Assembly: GCF_031085175.1 (NCBI RefSeq)
Contig: NZ_JAVHUY010000007.1
Coordinates: 1 to 64,000, forward strand
DNA from: Phytohabitans maris
GTDB taxonomy: Bacteria; Actinomycetota; Actinomycetes; Mycobacteriales; Micromonosporaceae
Length of the DNA: 64,000 nucleotides
Direction of reading: 5' to 3'
The translations under genes were made by a program, and so were the position numbers. Numbering within the stretch: the first letter of the stretch is position 1; every line of letters starts with the position of its first letter. The notes below the pieces were generated by a model. It worked only from the letters and a program-made list of their open reading frames with translations, ran no database searches and was not told where the DNA came from. Of this stretch, positions 43,461 through 51,363 are shown piece by piece.

Positions 43461-44195
43461 ATGGCGAACGCTAGGCAGACGAGCACGTCTGGCACGACGT
43501 CCGCGCCAGACGCACGGCAGCAGTCGTTCTACCAGTTCCTGAAGGGCGAAATCCTCGCCGGCGCCTACGCGCCCGGACAGAGTCTCGTGGAAGGCAACCT
43601 GGTCGAACTCTACGGCATTAGCCGCACTCCCGTCCGAGAGGCGCTGCAACGCCTTGAGCAGGACGGGATCGTGGAGCGTGGCTTCCGGTCCGCCTACCAG
43701 ATCAAGGCTCGCAGCGACCAGGAGCTCCTCGACCTCTACGACGTGTGGGTTGCACTCGAAGAACTGGCCGGCCACACCGCCGCCTCCGCCGCCAGCAGGA
43801 TCAACATCGCCCAGCTCAAAGGCATCCACGCCGCGATGGAGCAGTGCGACAGGTCCGACACCGAGTCCCTGGAGGCACTCGACTTCTCGTTTCACATCGC
43901 GTTCGCCGAGGCGACCCACAACGACGCGCTCATCGAGGCGCTGGACCGCATCTACAACCAGATCCGGGCGACGGGTGACGAGCGCGGGGCGACGACGACG
44001 CCTCAACGCTGGGCGGACATCCTGACCGAACACGGCGAGTTGCTCACCGCGATCGAGGCCGGAGACCCCGAAGCCAGCGCCCGGATAAGCCGCGAACACA
44101 TGGACAGGGCCCGGTCACTGCGGATCGCCCTCTCGTCCCGCGGGCGCCCGGAGGTCCGGGGACCACGTCGGCTCGCGGCGCAGCGCCCGCGCTGA
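43461..44195 (+). CDS. GntR-family transcriptional regulator (FCD type)
   Basis: The 244-residue protein has the GntR winged helix (FLKGEILAGAYAPGQSLVEG, LYGISRTPVREALQRLEQDG) and an FCD ligand-binding domain (DVWVALEELAGHTAASAASR; DFSFHIAFAEATHNDALIEA; EHGELLTAIEAGD) with conserved acidic/His metal-site residues. The Arg/Pro-rich tail is unusual but short. It faces the Gfo/Idh operon across two 27-bp direct repeats and probably represses both directions. It ends 4 bases from the convergent carbonic-anhydrase-like gene. Confidence 0.86.
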   Translation: MANARQTSTSGTTSAPDARQQSFYQFLKGEILAGAYAPGQSLVEGNLVELYGISRTPVREALQRLEQDGIVERGFRSAYQIKARSDQELLDLYDVWVALEELAGHTAASAASRINIAQLKGIHAAMEQCDRSDTESLEALDFSFHIAFAEATHNDALIEALDRIYNQIRATGDERGATTTPQRWADILTEHGELLTAIEAGDPEASARISREHMDRARSLRIALSSRGRPEVRGPRRLAAQRPR

Positions 44196-44199
44196 ATAA

Positions 44200-44688
44200 C
44201 TACCCCTCTACGGCTCGCTGGCCGCGCGCGCGAGCCACATACTCGATTGCGTTCTCGACGATGCGGGTCCGCTCCGGCCCGGTCGTCTCCCGCCGAACCC
44301 TCGCAGGCACGCCAGCGACCAGCGAGTTCGGCGGGATTGTCGTCCCCTCCAGCACTACTGCTCCGGCCGCGATCAACGACCCGGTCCCGATCCGGGCCCC
44401 GTTGAGTACCACAGCACCGATGCCAACGAGGACACCGTCCTCGACGGTGCAGCCGTGGAGAACGGCCCGATGGCCGACGGACACCCGCTCGCCCACCGTG
44501 ACCGGAAAACCGGGATCGGTGTGCAGCACACATCCGTCCTGGACGTTGCTGTCTCGCCCGATCCGGATCTCGTCGCCATCGCCACGGAGCACAGCGGCAT
44601 ACCAGACGCTCGATCCGGCGGACAATGTGACGCGTCCGACGACAACGGCGCCGGGCGCCACCCATGCGGTCTCAGAACGCGACCGCAT
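44200..44688 (-). CDS. Gamma-carbonic-anhydrase-like hexapeptide protein
   Basis: The 162-residue protein is a left-handed beta-helix with hexapeptide repeats (WVAPGAVVVGRVTLSAGSSV, VLVGIGAVVLNGARIGTGSL). The three metal His of gamma-class enzymes are in place: CVLHTDPG, VGHRAVLHGC (two His). Homologues (YrdA/PaaY/CaiE) are zinc proteins; PaaY is a thioesterase in aromatic catabolism. It overlaps the BKACE gene by 17 bases, so a CoA-thioester clean-up role is possible. Confidence 0.82.
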   Translation of the reverse strand: MRSRSETAWVAPGAVVVGRVTLSAGSSVWYAAVLRGDGDEIRIGRDSNVQDGCVLHTDPGFPVTVGERVSVGHRAVLHGCTVEDGVLVGIGAVVLNGARIGTGSLIAAGAVVLEGTTIPPNSLVAGVPARVRRETTGPERTRIVENAIEYVARARGQRAVEG

Positions 44689-45595
44689 CGGCGCCCTTAA
44701 GGCACAATCTTTGACGAGCCTCTTGCGGGGTCGCCGGTTCGCGGTCGAACATGGCGGCGAGCGAGACGGCCTTCTCGACTAGGTCGACATTGGACTGCGC
44801 CGGCTCTCGGCGCCGCACTCGAAGGTTGTCCTCGAGGCCGACGCGGACGTTGCCGCCGAGCATCAACGACAGGGCCACCATATTGAACTCGGCAGGATAG
44901 CCGACCCCGGCCGCGGACCAGGTGAACGCGTCGCCGAAGAGCCGCTGCGCGGTCCGCAGCATGTGGACGAGCTGGTCCGGCTCGGCGGCGTTGGCGCCGA
45001 GAACGCCCAACACGAACTGGATGTTGAACGGGGGCTCCAGGATTGCCTCCTTGACAAGCTGCTGGAGGTTGTAGAGGTGGCCGACGTCATACACCTCGAT
45101 CTCGGGCCGTGTCTCGGATTCCTCCATCAGGCCTGCCATATAGGTCATGTCCGCGAACGTGTTCTTGAAGATGTAGTCGCGGGTTCCCTCGAGGTAGTCG
45201 CGCTCCCAGTCCCGAAACGGCAGGTCCCGCGCGGCGACCGGAAACAGGCCGAAGTTGAAGCTGCCGGCGTTGAAGGTGGCCATCTCCGGGCGAAACCTCA
45301 AGACGGCGCCACGGTCTTGCACCGTCATGCCCCTCCCGCCACCCGTCGTCGGTTGCAGGACCGCTTCGGTGTTCGCCTTCAGATCACGCAGCACGCGGTC
45401 GAACAGCTCCAAATCGGCCACCGGCCGGCCGGTATCCTCCTCGCGGACGTGCACGTGGAGGACGGACGCGCCAGCCTCGACCGCGCGCACGCCCTCCTCG
45501 ACAATCTGTTCGACCGTGATCGGGATAGCCTTGCTCTGCGCCGGGACGGTCATGCCTCCGGTCACTGCGCAGGTGATGATGACCTTGTCATCCAT
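44672..45595 (-). CDS. Beta-keto acid cleavage enzyme (BKACE, DUF849)
   Basis: The 307-residue TIM-barrel protein is a BKACE: VIITCAVTGGMTVPAQSKAI, AGASVLHVHVREEDTGRPV with the two zinc His, LQPTTGGGRGMTVQDRG, and LSLMLGGNVRVGLEDNLRVR with the zinc Glu. These enzymes condense a beta-keto acid with acetyl-CoA and split it into acetoacetate and a new CoA ester. It implies that a 3-keto acid arises in the pathway. It follows the ketopantoate-reductase-like gene after 38 bases. Confidence 0.9.
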   Translation of the reverse strand: MDDKVIITCAVTGGMTVPAQSKAIPITVEQIVEEGVRAVEAGASVLHVHVREEDTGRPVADLELFDRVLRDLKANTEAVLQPTTGGGRGMTVQDRGAVLRFRPEMATFNAGSFNFGLFPVAARDLPFRDWERDYLEGTRDYIFKNTFADMTYMAGLMEESETRPEIEVYDVGHLYNLQQLVKEAILEPPFNIQFVLGVLGANAAEPDQLVHMLRTAQRLFGDAFTWSAAGVGYPAEFNMVALSLMLGGNVRVGLEDNLRVRRREPAQSNVDLVEKAVSLAAMFDREPATPQEARQRLCLKGADAVAF

Positions 45596-45633
45596 CTGAG
45601 TCTCCTCTGTCGTGCTGAGCGAGTACGCGGACG

Positions 45634-46647
45634 TCAGGCCAGTGCGGCAAGCCGCTCGAACGCGCCCGGACCGGGACTCCCCTGCCCCTGTTCGTACTCA
45701 TGCACTATCGCGACGATCTCGCTGTTCAACGGCGTTGCCAGCCCCAGCCGCCGCGCCGTGGCGACGATTCCACCGTTGATCACGTCAACCTCGGTCGGCG
45801 CGCCTCGTTCGAGATCCTGCAGCATCGATGCCTTCGTCGCCCCAACCTGTGCCATGACGGCATTGAGAGCAGCCGTGGCGGCCGGGACGTCGGCGGGTTC
45901 GCGGAGGACCAACTCGGCGGGACGGGTGCCGAAGATCTCGTCGAGACTCACACCTAGCCCTGCCGCGACGCCATATCCCTCTGTCCAGAGCCGGAGTGCG
46001 ACGTCGCGTGCGGTCCGGTCACGCGCCACGTCGCCGTACAGCACGCCGCCGACCGTGCCCAGCCCGGAGAAGGTGCTGTTGACGAGAAGCTTGCTCCACA
46101 CCTGGCCCAAGATCGACGGCGATACACGCGTCCCAGGAGCGGCGTCCTGGAGGATCTCAGCCAGACGCGTCACACGTGTGGATCGCGCCCCGTCCCTCTC
46201 GCCGAGCGTGAACGGAGCCGCCGTCGTCTGCCGCAAATGGCCGGGCGCGACATTCGTCGCTCCCCACCCGACGATGCCGACGACAAGCCTCTCGGGGCCG
46301 ACGATCTCCTCGACCACGTCCTGCACAAGACCGTTTCCGAGCGACACGTAGGTGTCGGAGACGTTCCGAGTGACCAGCGGTGTGAGGGCGGCGTCAAGGT
46401 GGAGCGACTTGAGCGTCACGAGGACGTAGCCGAACTGACCGTCGAGCCGCTCGGGTCTATCGACCGCGGGGATCTGGACCCGGCACCGCGTCCCTAACAG
46501 GTCGAGGACAAGGCCGGGGCCGTTCATGATGTCGACGTGGAAGCCGTTCGCGTCAAGGACGGTGACGTCGTGTCCGGCACGGACAAGGCGGCCGGCCGTC
46601 ACTCCGCCAATGGCACCACCGCCCACGACCAGGATGCGCTCGTTCAT
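45634..46647 (-). CDS. Ketopantoate reductase (ApbA/PanE) family protein
   Basis: The 337-residue protein has the PanE nucleotide fold (ILVVGGGAIGGVTAGRLVRA), the YVLVTLKSLHLDAALTPL block with the conserved Lys, and the C-terminal helical domain (WSKLLVNSTFSGLGTVGGVL with Lys and Asn). It probably reduces or oxidises a 2-oxo/3-hydroxy acid rather than serving pantothenate synthesis, judged by its place between a LacI regulator (ATGA overlap) and the BKACE gene; a 3-dehydrogenase product would feed BKACE. Confidence 0.82.
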   Translation of the reverse strand: MNERILVVGGGAIGGVTAGRLVRAGHDVTVLDANGFHVDIMNGPGLVLDLLGTRCRVQIPAVDRPERLDGQFGYVLVTLKSLHLDAALTPLVTRNVSDTYVSLGNGLVQDVVEEIVGPERLVVGIVGWGATNVAPGHLRQTTAAPFTLGERDGARSTRVTRLAEILQDAAPGTRVSPSILGQVWSKLLVNSTFSGLGTVGGVLYGDVARDRTARDVALRLWTEGYGVAAGLGVSLDEIFGTRPAELVLREPADVPAATAALNAVMAQVGATKASMLQDLERGAPTEVDVINGGIVATARRLGLATPLNSEIVAIVHEYEQGQGSPGPGAFERLAALA

Positions 46648-47723
46648 GCCGCGAGGTACACATTCGCGTTCGTCTTCAGCGGTGGGCAGCCGCAGCTCGT
46701 GCCAATTCGCAACTGGTGCGGTCGGATACTCGTCTGGACCGCTCTGCGCCCGCCGTTGATCCGGTGGATGAGCATCTCCACCGCCACCTCCGCCATCTCC
46801 CGTCGTGGCTGACTGACGGTGGTGAGCTCGGCGAGGGGCGAGGTGCGCGGGAAGAGTCCGTCGAAGCCAGTGACCGCGACGTCGTCGGGCACCCGTGATC
46901 CGGAGGCCCGCAGGGCGCTGATAGCACCGGCGGCAATCGCGTCGCTCCCGCAGACGAGGGCGCGGGGGCGGGGACCTTTCGCGAGGAGGTGCGTGACCGC
47001 GCGATGCCCCCCATCTTCAGTGAGGTAGGTGTTGATCCGCCGCGCACCGACAAGCCGGATCCCACGCCGCTGCGCAGCCTGCAAGAAGCTGTCGGCGCGC
47101 GCCGCGGAGGCACTTGAGTTGCGAGGTCCGGCGATCACCGCTACATCGCGATAGCCATGGTCGGCGGCATGCTCCATGATCGCCGCGGCGGCCGCCGTAT
47201 CGTCGATGCCGACGAAGTCAGCCTCCAGGTGCGGGATCCGGCGCGACAGCTGTACGAACGGTATGCGTGCGCTCCGCAGCCAGCGGACCACATCGCCGTC
47301 GTCCGAGTGCAGCACCGTGACGACCACGCCGTCGACCTCGCGGGCCACCATGGCCTTCAGGACGTCGCTGAGGGCGTCCGGCCGCTCCTGTGTGTGGGCG
47401 AGAAACACCTCGTATCCGTTAGCCCGGGCCGCGTCGATAACGCCGGCCGCCACCTCGGTGTAGAACGGGTTCGCGATGTCCGTGAGCACTAAGCCTATAA
47501 CTGCCCTACGCCGGCATCTGAGTTGATCAGCACGCCTACGCGTGGTATGTCCTAGTTGCTCCGCAATAGACAGGATCCGCTCGCGCATCGCCTCGGAGAC
47601 GCCGGCACGGCCGTTCATAACATAGGAAACAGTTGCGGGCGAGACTCCAGCAGCACGCGCGACGTCAGCGGCGGAGACCCGCAAGGACCGGATTCCGTAC
47701 CGCTTCGTCGGCATCTGCGCCAT
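46644..47723 (-). CDS. LacI-family transcriptional regulator
   Basis: The 359-residue regulator carries the HTH SAADVARAAGVSPATVSYVM and hinge LGHTTRRRADQLRCRRRAVI, then a sugar-binding-like effector domain (LVLTDIANPFYTEVAAGVID; ALVCGSDAIAAGAISALRAS; VTGFDGLFPRTSPL). A GGGAGGTG site places the start at 47723. It is translationally coupled to the PanE-like gene, so it probably autoregulates this four-gene operon. The C-terminal tail GTSCGCPPL has two close cysteines, as in some LacI proteins. Confidence 0.87.
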   Translation of the reverse strand: MAQMPTKRYGIRSLRVSAADVARAAGVSPATVSYVMNGRAGVSEAMRERILSIAEQLGHTTRRRADQLRCRRRAVIGLVLTDIANPFYTEVAAGVIDAARANGYEVFLAHTQERPDALSDVLKAMVAREVDGVVVTVLHSDDGDVVRWLRSARIPFVQLSRRIPHLEADFVGIDDTAAAAAIMEHAADHGYRDVAVIAGPRNSSASAARADSFLQAAQRRGIRLVGARRINTYLTEDGGHRAVTHLLAKGPRPRALVCGSDAIAAGAISALRASGSRVPDDVAVTGFDGLFPRTSPLAELTTVSQPRREMAEVAVEMLIHRINGGRRAVQTSIRPHQLRIGTSCGCPPLKTNANVYLAA

Positions 47724-48172
47724 GTCACCTCCCGGGGCCCTAACCGCGTGGAAGACACGAACGTATGGCGGAACACGTGGATTAAGCAACGTTAAGTTGA
47801 GGGGCATCGCCGGGCAAGCAACGAGGGCTACCCAGGGTCTCCTGTGCTGCCCGCAGAGCACCTACGCACCGAGCCGCTGACCACCCGCCGATGGCGGACG
47901 CCTCGGTTTGTGTCGCGCCGGGGCACGTCGAGCGGGCCACCCTGCCGCAGTAGACACCTCCCTGTTTCTCCTGGCCAACCGGCGTGCCCGAAGTCATGCA
48001 GTGACTCAAGGTTCGCGGACGCGACGCCAACGGTCGCGCAATCGCATCTGACCAAAGAGGCGAGCGTGTCCCGATCTTCGTAGAAGTTGAGTGGGCGGTC
48101 CCCCCACCTGAGTCCTGCCTGGTGGTAGGTCTCGGGTGATCCGCCAAGAACACCTGAAGGAAGGGGACCGCT
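47724..48172. other. Intergenic region before broken IS256-type gene
   Basis: This stretch holds the upstream region of the LacI operon (a palindromic AACGTT lies near 47789) and, next to 48173, presumably the left end of the IS256 element. I see no gene here and could not pair a terminal repeat with the downstream side. Confidence 0.4.
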
Positions 48173-49538
48173 GTGAAGACCGTACCGACTCTGCGTGTGG
48201 TATGGAGCACCGACGCCCCGGCCGAGTTGGCTGGGCTGGGCGTGGTTGATCTGCCGGCCGAGGTGCAGCTCGCGCTGGCCGATATCGGCGCGGTGGCGCG
48301 GGAAGGGCTGCTGGCGATGTGTTGCCGCTGGGATGGCGGTGATGCAGGCGATGTTCGACGCTGAGGTCGCCGCGGCGTGTGGGCCGAAGGGCAAGCATGA
48401 TGCGGACCGGGCCGCGTCACGGCATGGTCGGGAGAAGGGTTCGGTGGTGCTGGGCGGGCGTCGGGTGCCGGTGGTACGGCCGCGGGCCCGCACGACGGAT
48501 GGGCATGAGGTGCCGCTGGCCGCCTATCGGTTGTTCGCCGGTGAAGATCAGCTCACGCAGGTGGTGATGGAGCGGATGCTGGCCGGGCTGGCCACCCGCC
48601 GGCATGTCGCGGCGGCCGAGCCGGTCGGTGCCGGAGTTGAGGAAGTGGCATCGGCGACGAGCCGGTCGGCGATCTCGCGCCGGTTCGTCGCCCAGACCAA
48701 GACCGCCCTGGCGGGAGCTGATGGCCCGGGATCTGGGGCCGCTGGACGTCAAAGTGTTGATGATCGACGGAGAGCACATCGCCGACCACTGCTGCATTGT
48801 CGCCTTGGCGATCACCGCCGACGGCAGCAAGGTTCCGCTCGGGTTGTGGGAGGGCTCCACGGAGAACAAGACCGTCGCCCGGCACCTGCTCGCGGACCTG
48901 GTCGACCGTGGCCCGGACGCCGACGACGGGCTGCTGTTCGTCATCGACGGCGCGAAGGCGTTGTCGGCGGCGGTGAACGCGGTGTTCGGCGCCAAAGCGG
49001 CGATCCAACGTTGCACCGTCCACAACCGACGGAACGTCGCCGAGCATCTGCCCGAGACCGAGCGGGCCTTCATCGACGCCAAGCTCGTGCGTGCGCTACA
49101 CAACCCGGACGCGGCCGCCGGGCTGCGTGACGCCGAGGCCCTGGCCACCTTGTTGGAGCGCAAGCATCCCGGCGCGGCCGCCTCGCTACGCGAGGGACTG
49201 CCCGAGCTGTTCACCGTGGCCCGGCTCGGCATCACCGGCACCCTCGCTAAGACCTGACCAGCTCGAACCCGATCGAGTCGATGATCTCCACCGCCCGCGC
49301 CACGAACCGCGACGTCACCCGCAGGCGGGACGGGCAGATGGTGCTGTGCTGGACGGCCGCCGGCATGGCCAACGTCCAACGCTCGTTCCGCCGCGTCAAG
49401 GACTACAAGCAGATGCCACAGCTTGTCGCCGCGCTGCACCGACACGCCCACCCCCCGCACCGCCCGAACCACAGAAACTGTCGCCGCTGCAGCACAACAT
49501 CAGACCGGATCGCCGCTCAAATTCCACGACCCCCGTGA
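48173..49538 (+). pseudogene. IS256 (Mutator)-family transposase, several frameshifts
   Basis: The transposase is spread over four forward-frame pieces: 48173-48360 (TLRVVWSTDAPAELAGLGVV), about 48330-48720 (MAVMQAMFDAEVAAACGPKG; RHGREKGSVVLGGRRVPVVR), about 48715-49257 with DDE residues (DVKVLMIDGEHIADHCCIVA; LLFVIDGAKALSAAVNAVFG) and about 49255-49538 (SSNPIESMISTARATNRDVT; AAGMANVQRSFRRVKDYKQM). Each piece is well conserved, so the breaks are recent or are sequence errors. A GGAAGGGG site precedes the GTG start. Normal length would be about 430 residues. 49539-49761 shows nothing identifiable. Confidence 0.8.
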
Positions 49539-49761
49539 CACCCTCCGCCAGAGAGATCAATCAGCTGTCCCGTCTCAGTCCGGTTGGCTTCCGACCCGGC
49601 GTCTACCTGGCGTGGGACAACGTGGATGAGACGAAGATGGGGCACGTCCCACTGGAGTTGGCTCGTCGCTGCTGAAAGCCCAAGTTGTCTCAACGAATGT
49701 GGCGTGGAACGGGGTCTCGGCGACCGGCGCAGCGTGCCACGTCGGCCCGCCGCCAAGAGAA

Positions 49762-50650
49762 CTAGGGCCTGTCCTGCGGATCATGGTCGGGTACGTACCG
49801 TAGCCAGTCGAGAGTTTCGGCGAGGTCGAGGACGGCCTGGTAGTGGGCGCCGAGTTTCTCGAACCGGGTAGCGACGCCTCGCCAGTGCTTGCGGCGGCCG
49901 AATCCCCGCTCGACGTGGTCTCGGTCCTTGTACGCGGTCGCGTCGAACGTCGGGGGCCGACCACCGCGGTGGCCTTTGCGATGCCGGTTGGCGACCTGGT
50001 CGATCTTCTCCGGGATTACCGCCTTGATCTTCCTGGCCCGCAGGGCCGCCCGATTGGCCTTGGACGAGTACGCCTTGTCCGCAGCCAGCGAGTCGGGACG
50101 CTTGCGGGGTCGCCCGACCCCGCCGGGCGTGGCACAGACACCTTGTCCAGCAACGGGATCAACTGCTTGGTGTCGGCAGCCTGGCCAGCAGTTATCAGCG
50201 TGGCGAGCGACCGGCCGCACCCGTCGGCCATAGTGTGGACCTTGGTGGTAAGACCACCCCGGGAACGGCCAATCCCTTGGCGTGCCTGCGATTGCTGCGC
50301 AGTGAGCCCCCCTTACCGGCACCAGCGGCATGTTGATGGGCGCGGACCACCGTGGAGTCCGTCTGCACGTTCCAATCGATGTCATCGTCGGCCTCTGCCA
50401 GAGCCAGCACCCGCTGCTTCATCGCCTCCCACGTGCCGTCCTTGGCCCAGCGACGCAGCCGCTCATGCGCGGTCTTCCACGGCCCGTACCGCTCCGGCAT
50501 GTCACGCCACGGTGAGCCGGTCCGTTTCACCCAGCAAATACCGTTGATCACCTGTCGGTGATCACGCCACTGCCCACCACGGACAGCCTGCCCAGGCAAC
50601 AACGGTTCCAACACCTCGTACTCGGCATCAGTCAGATCGAAACGAGCCAC
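49762..50650 (-). pseudogene. IS5-family transposase in three reading frames
   Basis: OrfA-like part (50650 to about 50290): FDLTDAEYEVLEPLLPGQAV, WVKRTGSPWRDMPERYGPWK, then VQTDSTVVRAHQHAAGA with the first Asp. A second frame (about 50290-50100) reads GRSRGGLTTKVHTMADGCGR and TLITAGQAADTKQLIPLLDK. A third frame (about 50130-49762) reads LAADKAYSSKANRAALRARK, VIPEKIDQVANRHRKGHRGG and DHVERGFGRRKHWRGVATRF with the final Asp and Glu. One shift can be the programmed orfA/orfB slip; the second suggests inactivation. The final TAG stop lies in flanking DNA, outside the element. Confidence 0.82.
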
Positions 50651-50697
50651 GCCGTATACAACGACCCACCCACCTCCAAGATCCGCAGGACAGGCCC
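49765..50697 (-). mobile_element. IS5-family (IS427-like) insertion sequence, 933 bp
   Basis: GGGCCTGTCCTGCGGATC begins the left end (49765) and its exact reverse complement closes the right end (50697), giving 18-bp perfect terminal inverted repeats. Both sides are flanked by TA (or CTAG, counting the ambiguous bases), the target typical of this group. The transposase is encoded on the minus strand in overlapping frames. Confidence 0.88.
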
Positions 50698-50758
50698 TAG
50701 TCCACCACGCCGGGGATACACCCCTACCGATCAACAACCCGCCCGGACTGCCGCACCC

Positions 50759-51091
50759 TCAGACGGGACGCGTGGCCTCTGGCGTCAACAGTGTCTCGTA
50801 GTGGGCGGACCGCTCGTCGAACCGTGCCAGGACGGCCCTTGCCTCGGCCGGGACATGCGCAACCTCATAGTCCGGGCCGACGAAATCCCGGACGACGTCG
50901 ACCGAGTCGAACAGCATGATAGTGGAGAACTCGACCTCGCCCCCGGCGAGCGGACGCCGAAGCAGATAGGCGCCGTGGTAGCCGGCGAGCTTGCGCTCAG
51001 CGATGGCGGGCAGGACGCGCGTGCTGACGATCGACTCGTATACGTCGGCATTCTCGGGTGTCGTCCACCCCCGCCAAATTCGAACGATCAT
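50759..51091 (-). CDS. Small ABM/EthD-like (dimeric alpha/beta barrel) protein
   Basis: The 110-residue protein MIVRIWRGWTTPENADVYES, AIAERKLAGYHGAYLLRRPL, VEFSTIMLFDSVDVVRDFVG resembles stress-response or antibiotic-biosynthesis monooxygenase-type dimeric alpha-beta barrel proteins. A His (AHVPAEARAVLARFD) follows the fourth strand. Function is unknown. It lies next to the IS5 element with no partner gene; the 270 bases upstream hold no gene I recognise. Confidence 0.68.
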   Translation of the reverse strand: MIVRIWRGWTTPENADVYESIVSTRVLPAIAERKLAGYHGAYLLRRPLAGGEVEFSTIMLFDSVDVVRDFVGPDYEVAHVPAEARAVLARFDERSAHYETLLTPEATRPV

Positions 51092-51363
51092 GCGCTCACA
51101 ATACAGGCGCAGACAGGCAATCCACGTGGTGATCATCAAGCCGCTGAAGCGGGGGGTCGAACGGCTTGTCGGAGCACCGGCCGGAGCGCTCGTGCCAGAT
51201 TCATTGAGACGCGACCCCGAACCGGGTCAGCTACATCGAGACAGATGCCAGTTCACGTGGGACAGGACACGTGTCGCGGTGCGGCGACAAAGCGATCCGC
51301 GACGCAACGGCGGCGCCGCCAGCGCTTCGCGCGGCTACCTCACCAACTCACGATTCAGTGTGT

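Noticed and set aside
48173-49538. Programmed frameshifting in the IS256 transposase
   Set aside because: IS256 transposases are single-frame proteins, and three separate shifts do not fit a programmed slip.
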